Shown here one piece after another: positions 26,833-36,210 of a DNA stretch of 64,000 bases (its first letter is position 1; each line of letters begins with the position of its first letter). The position numbers and the translations under genes were made by a program. A model generated the notes under the pieces. That model did not search any database. It was not told the DNA's origin and worked only from the letters and a program-made list of their open reading frames with translations. The DNA is from UBA4416 sp040387555 (GTDB lineage Bacteria > Bacteroidota > Bacteroidia > B-17B0 > Aurantibacillaceae). The stretch is taken from NCBI GenBank assembly GCA_040387555.1, contig JAZKDO010000008.1, positions 1-64,000 of the forward strand, in the 5' to 3' direction.

Positions 26833-28056
26833 ATGAAAGCATTTAAAGTACCGGAGTTTTACAAAAGTCCGATCATTAGTAAAATAAAACAATATCGGAA
26901 GATACAGGATCCGCGTAAGAAGGACAACTCTCCCACCCTACTCGATTTTGGACCTGTACAGTTTTTAATTGCCAGACATTTTGGATTTTGTTATGGTGTA
27001 GAAAATGCCATTGAAATTTCGTTCAGAGCTTTAGAAGAAAATCCCGGGAAACGTATTTTTCTATTGAGCCAAATGATCCATAATCCCGATGTGAACAATG
27101 ATCTGATAGAAAGAGGTGTTCAGTTTTTACAGGATACGAATGGCAAACAACTTATATCATTTGATGTTTTAACACCGGATGACATTGTGATTATCCCCGC
27201 ATTTGGAGCTCCCTTAAACATTTTAGAACTTCTTGAATCAAAAAACATTAAAACAGAAGCGTATAATACAACCTGTCCGTTTGTTGAACGTGTATGGAAA
27301 AAATCAGAGAGTATAGGGAAAGATAATTATACGATTATCATTCATGGTAAACATAACCACGAAGAAACAAAGGCAACTTTTTCAAGAAGCGACAAACATA
27401 ATAAAGCCATTATTGTTAAAGATATTGAAGAATCTAAATTGTTGGCAGAATACATTTTGGGAAACAAATCGAAAGAACAATTTGAAATTGATTTTAAAGG
27501 ACGCTATTCCGAAGGATTAAATGTAGAAACGGATTTACAACGTATCGGTGTCATCAATCAAACAACAATGCTTGCCAGTGAAACCCAGGAAATAGCAGAC
27601 TATTTTAAAAAAGTCATGATCGAAAAATATGGCTCAGAAAATTTATCGGAACATTTTGCAGATACGCGTGATACCTTATGTTATGCAACAAATGAAAATC
27701 AGGATGCAACTTACGGATTATTAGAGTCAGAAGCAGATCTTGCTATTGTGGTTGGCGGTTACAATAGCAGTAACACGTCTCACCTTGTGGAACTTTGTGA
27801 ACGTAAATTTCATACTTATTTTATTTCCTCTGAAAAAGAAATCATAGACAAAAACACAATTCATCATTTTGATTACCCAAACAAAAAACATTTAACAAGC
27901 AATAACTTTTTACCCGACAAAAAACCTGTACGTATCATTTTAACCAGTGGTGCTTCCTGCCCAGACTCAGTAATTGAAGGAGTCATCCATAAAATAAACA
28001 GTTTTTACACAGGAACAACTTCTGTTGAAGAAGCGATTAAACATTTATCAAATTAA
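26833..28056 (+). CDS. ispH: 4-hydroxy-3-methylbut-2-enyl diphosphate reductase (IspH)
   Basis: A 407-residue iron-sulfur enzyme for the last step of the non-mevalonate isoprenoid pathway, making IPP and DMAPP. The three cluster cysteines are visible in ARHFGFCYGVENAIE, NTTCPFVERVWKK and TSGASCPDSVIEG. Substrate-binding motifs HGKHNHEETKATFSR, the TTM of NQTTMLASETQEI and the SNTSHL segment are present. It is about 90 residues longer than the E. coli protein, with a 45-residue N-terminal extension and an insertion near residue 210, as in other Bacteroidota. The next gene starts 5 bases after the stop codon. Confidence 0.93.
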   Translation: MKAFKVPEFYKSPIISKIKQYRKIQDPRKKDNSPTLLDFGPVQFLIARHFGFCYGVENAIEISFRALEENPGKRIFLLSQMIHNPDVNNDLIERGVQFLQDTNGKQLISFDVLTPDDIVIIPAFGAPLNILELLESKNIKTEAYNTTCPFVERVWKKSESIGKDNYTIIIHGKHNHEETKATFSRSDKHNKAIIVKDIEESKLLAEYILGNKSKEQFEIDFKGRYSEGLNVETDLQRIGVINQTTMLASETQEIADYFKKVMIEKYGSENLSEHFADTRDTLCYATNENQDATYGLLESEADLAIVVGGYNSSNTSHLVELCERKFHTYFISSEKEIIDKNTIHHFDYPNKKHLTSNNFLPDKKPVRIILTSGASCPDSVIEGVIHKINSFYTGTTSVEEAIKHLSN

Positions 28057-28060
28057 AAAT

Positions 28061-28867
28061 ATGCATTTAAATTTAACCAAGCCGCTCGCTTTTTTTGACC
28101 TTGAAACAACCGGAGTAAACGTTGCCAGCGATCGTATCGTTGAAATATCTATTGTGCGTGTGAATGTTGACAATACAACTGAAACTTTAACTCGTAAAGT
28201 AAATCCAACTATACCTATTCCGGAAGCCTCTTCAAAATTTCATGGTATTTACGACAAAGACATCCAAGATTCTCCGACTTTTAAAGAACTGGCTTCTGAG
28301 CTTTCTAAATTCTTAACCAATTGTGATCTTGCAGGATTTAACTCAAATAAATTTGATGTACCGGTACTTGCAGAAGAATTCTTAAGAGCAGATGTGGATT
28401 TTGATTTAAGAAACAGGAAGTTGATAGATGTGCAAAACATCTTTCATATCATGGAACCCCGGAATTTAAGTGCGGCTTACAAATTTTATTGTGAAAAACC
28501 TTTAATTAACGCGCATTCAGCAGAAGCAGACACTCTTGCTACTTTTGAAATATTCAAAGCGCAGCTAAGCAAATACGAAAGTTTTGAAATGGAAGATGAA
28601 AAAGGAAATAAATTCATCCCCGTAAAAAACGACATGAGTGTATTAAGTAGTTTAACGACTCGTACAAGAAATGCTGACTTAGCCGGGAGAATTGTGTTCA
28701 ATGAGAAGGACGTGGAAGTATTCAATTTTGGAAAACACAAAGATAAACCAGTAAGAGAAATTTTCGAAAAAGAACCTTCTTATTATAACTGGATCATGAA
28801 TGGTGATTTTCCATTGTACACAAAAAAAATAGTTACTCAGATTCGTTTGAGTATGAAAACAAGTTAG
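28061..28867 (+). CDS. DEDDh 3'-5' exonuclease with C-terminal DUF3820-like domain
   Basis: A 268-residue protein starting at the ATG at 28061; the frame is open upstream but would overlap ispH. The DnaQ-type exonuclease motifs are LAFFDLETTG (Exo I), the region with FNSNKFDVPVLAEEFLRAD (Exo II) and HSAEADTLATFEIF (Exo III with the catalytic His and Asp). Residues about 210-268 add VFNFGKHKDKPVREIFEKEP and SYYNWIMNGDFPLYTK, which resembles the DUF3820 unit found on other nucleases. It may act in proofreading, repair or RNA processing. It is co-transcribed with ispH (4-base spacing) and followed 4 bases later by an unknown gene. Confidence 0.9.
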   Translation: MHLNLTKPLAFFDLETTGVNVASDRIVEISIVRVNVDNTTETLTRKVNPTIPIPEASSKFHGIYDKDIQDSPTFKELASELSKFLTNCDLAGFNSNKFDVPVLAEEFLRADVDFDLRNRKLIDVQNIFHIMEPRNLSAAYKFYCEKPLINAHSAEADTLATFEIFKAQLSKYESFEMEDEKGNKFIPVKNDMSVLSSLTTRTRNADLAGRIVFNEKDVEVFNFGKHKDKPVREIFEKEPSYYNWIMNGDFPLYTKKIVTQIRLSMKTS

Positions 28868-28871
28868 TTAA

Positions 28872-29441
28872 ATGCACGCACTGGAACCTTTTTATAACTG
28901 GCAACATTTATATATCGCTTCGGAAGATGAGGATTCGCCATTTTATGGTGCAGAGTATAGTGAGTTTACTTTTACCAATACAGTTTACAATTATTACATT
29001 CATCCGCAGTGGGATGATATGGGGAGCGAAACACTTTATCTTAAGATCTTATTTGTTGATTATGATGAACATTATGCTATCATTGAATTAATTGGTGAAT
29101 GGAATGATGCCATCAATAATGATATCATGCTCTTAAAAAGAGATATTATAGACGATCTTGCATTTCATGGTATCAATAAATACATTGTTATTGGTGAAAA
29201 CGTACTTAATTTCCATCACTCAGATGATTCCTATTACGAAGAGTGGTTCGACGATGTACAGCCGGATGGCTGGATTGTGTTCCTTAACTTTCAAGATCAT
29301 GTATTGAAAGAATTTAAACAGGCTAATCTTGATTATTATTTTAACACTGGCGGAGAATTAAATGATTTTGAATGGCGAAAATTCTCTCCAGGTCAGGTTT
29401 TTGGGAATATTTCAAAGATCATCTCTAAGCGCCTTGATTAA
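28872..29441 (+). CDS. Hypothetical acidic protein, 189 aa
   Basis: This protein is not recognised. It is acidic and aromatic-rich (MHALEPFYNWQHLYIASEDE at the start, SYYEEWFDDVQPDGWIVFLN in the middle), with no signal peptide or membrane segment. It starts 4 bases after the exonuclease stop codon, so it is the third gene of the ispH transcript. Its Asp/Glu/Trp-rich makeup could mean a DNA-mimic or adaptor role, but nothing shows this. The length and regular composition argue for a real gene. Confidence 0.65.
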   Translation: MHALEPFYNWQHLYIASEDEDSPFYGAEYSEFTFTNTVYNYYIHPQWDDMGSETLYLKILFVDYDEHYAIIELIGEWNDAINNDIMLLKRDIIDDLAFHGINKYIVIGENVLNFHHSDDSYYEEWFDDVQPDGWIVFLNFQDHVLKEFKQANLDYYFNTGGELNDFEWRKFSPGQVFGNISKIISKRLD

Positions 29442-29584
29442 TGTGTCTTGCTGAATTTGATTCAGTATCCATGAGACCCATAATCAAGTTCAGGGGGTAA
29501 CTAAACCATCTTTAAATAGAACAAAAATACCTTCAAAATAACATTTGTTAATACTTAAAACATGAGTTTCATCTGTCAATGGCT

Positions 29585-29592
29585 TATCTTTG
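29585..29592 (+). promoter_or_regulatory. Bacteroidota -7 box (TATCTTTG) before uvrA
   Basis: TATCTTTG fits TAnnTTTG and lies 16 bases before the TTG start codon of uvrA. A TTG at the usual -33 distance is missing, so the promoter is only partly supported. It makes any start upstream of 29600 unlikely. Confidence 0.45.
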
Positions 29593-29608
29593 ATACGCTT
29601 TAAAAAAA

Positions 29609-32434
29609 TTGAATTTGGCAACTGAAAAAGACATAACAACTCTGAATCCTAAAGAATATATCATAATTAAAGGGGCGCGAATGCATAACCTGAAAGGTAT
29701 TGATGTGGCTCTTCCACGGAATAAATTTATTGTCATCACCGGCCTTTCAGGTTCGGGTAAATCTTCTTTAGCATTTGATACTTTATATGCTGAAGGACAA
29801 CGACGTTATGTGGAGAGTTTATCCGCTTATGCACGTCAGTTTTTAGGCCGGTTAGAAAAACCAAAAGTAGATTACATTAAGGGTATTTCTCCAGCCATAG
29901 CCATTGAACAAAAAGTAATTTCCAGAAATCCAAGAAGTACCGTTGGAACAATAACCGAGATTTATGATTACTTGAAATTACTATATGCCCGCATTGGAAA
30001 AACATATAGTCCCGTTTCAGGTAAAATTGTGAAACGTGATTCAATAAGCGACGTTGTTGATTTTGTGAACACGCTGTCCAATGAAACTAAATGTCTCGTC
30101 CTATCGAAATTAATTGTTCCAAAAGATAGAGACTTGAAAAAACATCTCGAGTTACTGAATCAACAGGGGTTTGCGAGAATTTTAGTTAATAATCAAATTG
30201 TGAAGATCACTGATTTTGATGCAAAAAAATCAAAAAAAACAGATATCGTTTATTTATTAATTGACCGTATTGTTGTTGATATAACGGATGAGGACTTTCA
30301 AAATCGCGTAGCCGACAGCGTCCAAACAGCTTTTTTCGAAGGTGAAGGAGAGTGTGATTTGTTTATTGAAAGAGAAGATAAATCGTATCATCAGCATCAT
30401 TTTTCGAATAAATTTGAAGCAGATGGAATTTCTTTCGAAGAGCCAAACATGAATTTCTTTAGTTTCAACAACCCTATCGGCGCTTGTAAAACCTGCGAAG
30501 GTTTTGGAAGTATCATTGGGATTGATCCTGATTTGGTAATTCCTAACAAAAGTATTTCTGTATATGATAGCGCTGTTGCCTGTTGGAACGGTGAATCTAT
30601 GTCTTACTATAAGAACCAGTTGATCAAAAGCGCACATAAGTTTGATTTTCCTGTGCACAAACCAATTGTGCAATTGACAAAAGCACAATATGATTTATTA
30701 TGGGAAGGCAATTCTTATTTTGAAGGAATCAATGCCTTCTTTAAAATGCTTGGTAAAGAAAGCTACAAAATCCAATACCGGGTAATGATTGCGAGATACC
30801 GCGGTAAAACAACCTGCCCTGATTGCCAAGGAACCCGTTTACGCAAAGATGCCAACCATGTAAAAGTTGGAGATAAAGGTATTTCCGAATTAGTGTTAAT
30901 GCCTGTTTCAGATATTCGCGATTTCTTTAAAAAATTAAAGCTGAACGAACACGATACTTCCATTGCAAAACGGTTGCTATTAGAAATCAACAGTCGTTTA
31001 CAGTTTCTACTGGATGTTGGATTAGGCTACCTCAGTTTAAATCGTGTGGCGAATACGTTGAGTGGTGGCGAGAGTCAACGCATTAATTTAGCAACATCGT
31101 TAGGTAGCAGTTTAGTTGGAAGTTTATATATACTGGATGAACCCAGCATCGGTTTACATTCAAGAGATACTGAAAAACTGATTGGTGTGTTAAAATCTTT
31201 GAAAGCTCAGGGAAATACAGTAATCGTAGTGGAACATGATGAAGAAATTATGAATGCGGCGGATCAGTTAATTGATATTGGTCCGGAGGCAGGGACTAAT
31301 GGTGGTGAACTTGTTTTTCAGGGAAATCACAAGGAACTATTAAAAGATTCTAAAAGTTTCACAGCTAAATATTTGACCGATAAACTTCGTATTGAAGTTC
31401 CTAAGACACGTCGTAAATGGAAAGAATTTATTGAAGTAAAAGACGTTACTGAAAATAATTTAAAAAATATCAGTGTGAAATTCCCACTTAATACCTTATG
31501 CTGTGTAACAGGCGTGAGCGGTTCGGGAAAATCAACATTAGTAAAAAAAGCGTTATATCCGAATGTTCGCAAGTATCTTGAAGGATATTTTGCTAATGCA
31601 AAAAGCGATAAAATTTCCGGTAGTCTGAAACAAATTCAGCATGTAGAGTTCATTGATCAAAACCCGATTGGTAAATCGTCTCGAAGCAATCCAGTAACTT
31701 ATACAAAAGCGTATGATGAGATAAGAAATTTATTTTCAGAACAATCATTAGCTAAAGTGCGAAATTACAAACCTTCTCATTTCTCGTTTAATGTTGATGG
31801 AGGCAGATGTGAAGTATGCGAAGGTGAAGGAACTATCACTGTTGAAATGCAGTTTATGGCAGATATTTCTTTGCCTTGTGAGGCCTGTAACAGCAAGCGT
31901 TTTAAAGCAGAAACACTGGAAATTCTATACAAAGGCAAGTCCATCTCAGATGTTTTAGAGATGACAATTGATGACGCTGTTATTTATTTTGGACAGGATG
32001 AAACAGACCGAGTTTGCAGACGCATTATTGAACGGTTAAAACCTTTACAGGAAGTTGGTCTGGGTTATGTGCAGTTAGGGCAATCATCGAGTACTTTAAG
32101 TGGTGGCGAAGCCCAAAGAATTAAATTAGCTACCTTTTTAATCGGTGGAAATTCAACTACACGGACACTTTTTATTTTTGATGAACCTACAACAGGTCTT
32201 CATTTTCACGATGTTGCCAAATTATTAAAATCATTTAACGCCTTAATTGAAAAAGGACATTCTATTATTGTCATCGAGCATAACCTTGATGTGATTAAAT
32301 GTGCTGATTGGATCATTGACATTGGCCCTGAAGGTGGTGAAGAAGGTGGAACGGTGGTTGCACAGGGAACTCCGGAAGATGTTTCGAAAAGCAAACTGAG
32401 TTATACCGCTAAATATTTAAAGGAGAAGTTATAG
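29609..32434 (+). CDS. uvrA: Excinuclease ABC subunit UvrA, TTG start
   Basis: A 941-residue damage-recognition ATPase of nucleotide excision repair. Two ABC cassettes are complete: Walker A GLSGSGKSSLAFDTLYAEGQ and GVSGSGKSTLVKKALYP, signatures LSGGESQRINLATSLG and LSGGEAQRIKLATFLIGG, and Walker B ILDEPSIGLH and FDEPTTGLH. Zinc cysteines are seen in CKTCEGFG with CPDCQGT and in CEVCEGEG with CEAC. No ATG lies before the conserved KGARMHNLKGID, so the start is TTG at 29609 (a second TTG lies two codons on). A -7 box upstream fits this. The length is normal. Confidence 0.95.
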   Translation: MNLATEKDITTLNPKEYIIIKGARMHNLKGIDVALPRNKFIVITGLSGSGKSSLAFDTLYAEGQRRYVESLSAYARQFLGRLEKPKVDYIKGISPAIAIEQKVISRNPRSTVGTITEIYDYLKLLYARIGKTYSPVSGKIVKRDSISDVVDFVNTLSNETKCLVLSKLIVPKDRDLKKHLELLNQQGFARILVNNQIVKITDFDAKKSKKTDIVYLLIDRIVVDITDEDFQNRVADSVQTAFFEGEGECDLFIEREDKSYHQHHFSNKFEADGISFEEPNMNFFSFNNPIGACKTCEGFGSIIGIDPDLVIPNKSISVYDSAVACWNGESMSYYKNQLIKSAHKFDFPVHKPIVQLTKAQYDLLWEGNSYFEGINAFFKMLGKESYKIQYRVMIARYRGKTTCPDCQGTRLRKDANHVKVGDKGISELVLMPVSDIRDFFKKLKLNEHDTSIAKRLLLEINSRLQFLLDVGLGYLSLNRVANTLSGGESQRINLATSLGSSLVGSLYILDEPSIGLHSRDTEKLIGVLKSLKAQGNTVIVVEHDEEIMNAADQLIDIGPEAGTNGGELVFQGNHKELLKDSKSFTAKYLTDKLRIEVPKTRRKWKEFIEVKDVTENNLKNISVKFPLNTLCCVTGVSGSGKSTLVKKALYPNVRKYLEGYFANAKSDKISGSLKQIQHVEFIDQNPIGKSSRSNPVTYTKAYDEIRNLFSEQSLAKVRNYKPSHFSFNVDGGRCEVCEGEGTITVEMQFMADISLPCEACNSKRFKAETLEILYKGKSISDVLEMTIDDAVIYFGQDETDRVCRRIIERLKPLQEVGLGYVQLGQSSSTLSGGEAQRIKLATFLIGGNSTTRTLFIFDEPTTGLHFHDVAKLLKSFNALIEKGHSIIVIEHNLDVIKCADWIIDIGPEGGEEGGTVVAQGTPEDVSKSKLSYTAKYLKEKL

Positions 32435-32451
32435 TGTTTTATAGTTGCGTT

Positions 32452-32477
32452 AAGGATTGAAGTGAAAATCCTTTTTG
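32452..32477 (+). terminator. Weak terminator after uvrA
   Basis: A 7-bp stem (AAGGATT at 32452-32458, AATCCTT at 32467-32473) with an 8-nt loop and a short T run, 18 bases after the uvrA stop. Confidence 0.5.
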
Positions 32478-32670
32478 GTAACTGAAGTCGTTGAGATTCT
32501 CGAAACGCTGAAGTACTAAAAAGATTGTAACGAAAAGCCTGACCCGGAGGGAAACGCCCAAAAACTCATTATTTAAATAAACCTTAAGTTTTTAAAAACC
32601 TATTAACAACCCTTTTCCATTCTTTAAATTTTTAGCAACTTTGGGCTTTAGAAAAACCTTTCTAAAAGTT

Positions 32671-33804
32671 ATGCAATTAAAATATAAAACCAAACCAAAA
32701 GCCATTCTTTTATTAGAAGACGGTAAAGTGTTTGAAGGAAAAGCAGCCGGTAAAATTGGAACTACTACTGGCGAAATCTGTTTCAATACAGGGATGTCCG
32801 GTTACCAGGAAATTTTTACTGACCCCTCTTATTTCGGACAAATTGTTGTCATGAATAATGTTCATGTTGGTAATTATGGTATTGAAGAAAGTGAAGTGGA
32901 AAGCGAAAGCATCAAGATTTCCGGCATGATCTGTAAAAAATTTAATGACGGTTTTTCCAGAAAACGTGCTCAACAATCTTTGGAAGATTACTTTTTAAAT
33001 GATGGCGTGGTTGCTATTAGTGATGTCGATACACGAGCCATAGTTCGTTATATCAGAGATAAAGGTGCTATGAATTGCATCATATCTTCCGAAAATATGG
33101 ATATTGATTCTTTGAAAGCGCAGTTGGCAAAAGTACCAAAAATGGAAGGTTTAGAATTATCTTCAAAAGTATCCACTAAAACAGCTTATGAATTTGGGGA
33201 ACCTGGTGCAGATTATAAAGTAGCGGTCTTAGATTATGGCGTGAAGAAAAATATATTACGTTGTTTAACGGAAAGAGGATGTTTTTTAAAGGTTTTTCCG
33301 ATGAAAACTTCGAAAGAAGATATCCTTGCTTTTAATCCAGATGGGATCATGCTTGCAAATGGCCCTGGTGATCCGGGAGTTATGAGAGACGAAATTTCAG
33401 TTGTAAAAAAATTGGTTGAAACTGGTATTCCGATTTTTGGCATTTGTTTGGGCCACCAACTTTTAGCTGAGTCACAAGGAATTTCTACTTATAAATTGCA
33501 TGCTGGTCACCGTGGAATAAACCATCCAGTTAAAAATATCATTACCGGTAAATCGGAAATTACTTCACAAAATCATGGTTTTACAATCAACGTAGATGAT
33601 ATTTCTAAAAATCCGGAAATTGAAATAACGCATGTTAACCTCAACGATCAAACGATCGAAGGTATCCGGATCAAAAATAAACCCGTATTTTCAGTGCAAT
33701 ATCACCCTGAATCTTGCCCGGGTCCGTTAGACTCCCGCTATTTATTTGATGATTTTGTGGCAAATATTAAAACGGCAAAAAATAAAAAAGCTGCTGTCGT
33801 TTAA
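32671..33804 (+). CDS. carA: Carbamoyl-phosphate synthase small subunit
   Basis: A glutamine amidotransferase subunit (377 residues from the ATG at 32671) that supplies ammonia for carbamoyl phosphate in arginine and pyrimidine synthesis. The N-terminal domain has the typical FNTGMSGYQEIFTDPSYFGQ. The class I glutaminase has the nucleophile in FGICLGHQLLAE and the His-Glu pair in VQYHPESCPGP. The frame is open back to a TTG at 32641, but a CAACTTTG near-match to the -7 box lies there, so the ATG is preferred. carB is not in the window. Confidence 0.94.
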   Translation: MQLKYKTKPKAILLLEDGKVFEGKAAGKIGTTTGEICFNTGMSGYQEIFTDPSYFGQIVVMNNVHVGNYGIEESEVESESIKISGMICKKFNDGFSRKRAQQSLEDYFLNDGVVAISDVDTRAIVRYIRDKGAMNCIISSENMDIDSLKAQLAKVPKMEGLELSSKVSTKTAYEFGEPGADYKVAVLDYGVKKNILRCLTERGCFLKVFPMKTSKEDILAFNPDGIMLANGPGDPGVMRDEISVVKKLVETGIPIFGICLGHQLLAESQGISTYKLHAGHRGINHPVKNIITGKSEITSQNHGFTINVDDISKNPEIEITHVNLNDQTIEGIRIKNKPVFSVQYHPESCPGPLDSRYLFDDFVANIKTAKNKKAAVV

Positions 33805-33851
33805 TTTAAGTTTCTTTACCTTTAAATCCCGGTTTTTTAGGGCTTTTTTGT

Positions 33852-33859
33852 TACCTTTG
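33852..33859 (+). promoter_or_regulatory. Bacteroidota -7 box (TACCTTTG) of der
   Basis: TACCTTTG matches TAnnTTTG and lies 7 bases before the der ATG, giving a very short leader. No TTG at the -33 position is evident. Confidence 0.45.
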
Positions 33860-33866
33860 CGGCAAT

Positions 33867-35177
33867 ATGCCAAATTTAGTAGCCATCGTAGGTCGTCCCA
33901 ATGTTGGGAAATCGACCCTTTTTAACAGATTAACCGAATCCCGTGAAGCCATTGTTGATGATGAGCCAGGAGTAACCCGTGACAGACATTACGGAAAATC
34001 AAACTGGAATGGTATTGAGTTTTCGGTAGTAGATACCGGAGGATATATCAAAGGAAGTGAAGATATTTACGAAGGGGAGATCAGGAAGCAAGTTCAGATT
34101 GCTGTGGATGAGAGCACCACCATAATATTTATGGTAGATGTAACTGATGGCGTAACCCAGTTTGATAAAGATGTCGCAGACATTGTAAGAAGAAGTAAAA
34201 AGCCGGTCCTTTTAGTAGTTAATAAAGTAGATAACAGTGAGCGTAATTCTTATGCAGCTGAATTTTATAGTTTAGGTTTAGGTGATCCTTATTGTGTTTC
34301 TTCTAACAGTGGAATGGGTACAGGTGATTTACTGGATGTTTTAGTTAAAACATTTCCTGAAGATTCTGGCGCTATTGAAGGAAGTCATTTACCAAAAATT
34401 GCCATTGTTGGTCGCCCTAACGTTGGAAAATCTTCTTTAACTAATGCGTTATTGGGTGAAGAACGAAATATCGTTACAGCCATTGCCGGAACTACGCGTG
34501 ATACAATTCATACACGTTATAATAAATTCGGACACGATTTTTTATTGATCGATACTGCAGGAATGCGAAAGAAAGCAAAGGTTCATGAAGACATTGAGTT
34601 CTATAGTGTGATGCGAACAATCAATGCTATTGAAACATCTGATGTGTGTGTATTAATGTTGGATGCCACACAAGGCATTGAATCTCAGGATCTGAACATT
34701 ATTCATCTGATCGTTAAAAATCATAAAGGCATAGTGATCGTTGTAAACAAATGGGATTTGATTGAAGAAAAAAATACCATGACCACCAAGCATTTCGAAG
34801 AGCAGATCAGAATTAGCATGATGCCTTTTAAAGATGTTCCAATTATTTTCACTTCAGTTTCTGAAAAACAACGTATCATGAAAGTGATTGAGGTAGCTAT
34901 GGAGGTTTTTCAAAATAGAACTACGAAAATCCCTACAAGTAAATTGAACGAATATTTCTTGCCATTAATTGAGAATTTTCCACCGCCTGCTGTAAAAGGA
35001 AAAATAGTAAAGATAAAATACGTAACTCAGATTAAAGATACCTGCGCGTTTGTTTTCTTCTGTAATTCTCCTCAATATCTGACGGATGCATACAAACGCT
35101 TTTTAGAGAATAAATTCCGCGAAAGTTTTAATTTTACAGGTGTGCCGCTTTCGTTTTATTTCAGGGCAAAAAGCTAA
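33867..35177 (+). CDS. der: Ribosome-associated double GTPase Der (EngA)
   Basis: A 436-residue GTPase needed for 50S ribosome assembly. Two G domains are in tandem. The first has VGRPNVGKSTLFNRLTE, DEPGVTRDRHY, VVDTGG and NKVDN. The second has VGRPNVGKSSLTNALLGEE, AGTTRDTIHTRY, LIDTAGMRKK and NKWDL. A KH-like domain follows (about residues 350-436). The start codon follows a close -7 box, and the length is normal. It stands next to carA and an exported protein without apparent functional link. Confidence 0.95.
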   Translation: MPNLVAIVGRPNVGKSTLFNRLTESREAIVDDEPGVTRDRHYGKSNWNGIEFSVVDTGGYIKGSEDIYEGEIRKQVQIAVDESTTIIFMVDVTDGVTQFDKDVADIVRRSKKPVLLVVNKVDNSERNSYAAEFYSLGLGDPYCVSSNSGMGTGDLLDVLVKTFPEDSGAIEGSHLPKIAIVGRPNVGKSSLTNALLGEERNIVTAIAGTTRDTIHTRYNKFGHDFLLIDTAGMRKKAKVHEDIEFYSVMRTINAIETSDVCVLMLDATQGIESQDLNIIHLIVKNHKGIVIVVNKWDLIEEKNTMTTKHFEEQIRISMMPFKDVPIIFTSVSEKQRIMKVIEVAMEVFQNRTTKIPTSKLNEYFLPLIENFPPPAVKGKIVKIKYVTQIKDTCAFVFFCNSPQYLTDAYKRFLENKFRESFNFTGVPLSFYFRAKS

Positions 35178-35199
35178 TTATTTACTTTACTGAATACCC

Positions 35200-36141
35200 A
35201 TGAGGTTCCTTATACTTTGTCTTTGTACACTCTCTTTCGTCAATCTGTGTAGTGCACAGGAATTAAGTGGTTTTGTAAAAGACAAAAATCAAAAAGGTAT
35301 TCCTTATGTAAATATTGGCATTCCTGCTAAAGCCTTTGGAATCATTACGGACGACAAAGGTGCGTTTAATTTGAAGATTACTTCTGAAAAAGAAACGGAT
35401 ACCTTACAAATTACATCCATTGGTTACTATCCCGTTGTTTTGAGCATTGCAGATTTGAAAAAGATTTGTGCACAAAATTCAGCTGTTATATTAACGGAAG
35501 AAATTTATCAGTTAAGCACCACTACTGTAAGGGCAGATGAATACGAAACAAAAATTTTAGGAACGCAAAGTGTCGCAGATCTTGAATGTGTCAATCTCAG
35601 TGGCTTAAAACAAAAAGACACTGCGTCTATCAGACGCTATAAAGAAAAAGGCATCAGTGAAAAATCTGCCGGTATAGAAATAGGAAATAAAATTTCTATT
35701 AAAAAAGGGCAGCAAACGTATATTGATAAAATTCAGTTTAAGGCCTGTCTTGGACCAAACGATACCGCAATTTTTAGAATTAATATATATTCTGAAGGGA
35801 AAACAATAAAAAGAGTTTTAACTCCTATTGGCATGGTGAAGGTAGTCAACTCAAACAACGAATTGAAAGAACCAATCATTATAAGATCTGTCGGAAAGAC
35901 TGAAGTACATGAAATTGATGTATCAAAGCAAAATATCGAAGTAACAGATGATTTCATTATTGCATTGGAATGTATTTACGCTTCCAATTCACAAATGAAC
36001 ATTGGCGCGAAACCTGCCATGTTTGGATCAACTGATTTATTAATCCGAGAAAGTATCATGGATGAATGGATCAAAGTTCCACTTATAAACATGACTTTTA
36101 TAGCGGCAACCGTTACCTATAAAAAGAAAGTTAAAAAATAA
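35200..36141 (+). CDS. Exported protein with carboxypeptidase-regulatory-like domain
   Basis: A 313-residue exported protein. A signal peptide (residues 1-19, ending SAQ) is followed by a carboxypeptidase-D regulatory-like beta-sandwich (about 20-100), with LSGFVKDKNQKGIPYVNIGI and GIITDDKGAFNLKI. This domain is common at the N terminus of Bacteroidota outer-membrane proteins. The rest, with strands such as IYSEGKTIKRVL, is not assigned. There is no TonB-dependent receptor barrel, so this is a small stand-alone member. It starts 23 bases after der and may share its transcript. The function is unknown. Confidence 0.8.
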   Translation: MRFLILCLCTLSFVNLCSAQELSGFVKDKNQKGIPYVNIGIPAKAFGIITDDKGAFNLKITSEKETDTLQITSIGYYPVVLSIADLKKICAQNSAVILTEEIYQLSTTTVRADEYETKILGTQSVADLECVNLSGLKQKDTASIRRYKEKGISEKSAGIEIGNKISIKKGQQTYIDKIQFKACLGPNDTAIFRINIYSEGKTIKRVLTPIGMVKVVNSNNELKEPIIIRSVGKTEVHEIDVSKQNIEVTDDFIIALECIYASNSQMNIGAKPAMFGSTDLLIRESIMDEWIKVPLINMTFIAATVTYKKKVKK

Positions 36142-36210
36142 AGTTCACATTTCCTTCGTATCTTTTACTAAACCTATAAGTTATAGTTGTACCACTAAAA
36201 CTTATAAATC

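Noticed and set aside
30257..30688. 143-residue minus-strand frame inside uvrA
   Set aside because: It is antisense to a well-conserved stretch of uvrA.
32487..32515. Possible palindromic repeat between uvrA and carA
   Set aside because: The GAAGTCGTTGAGATTCTCG stretch is only loosely like the purL-type palindrome, with too many mismatches to call.
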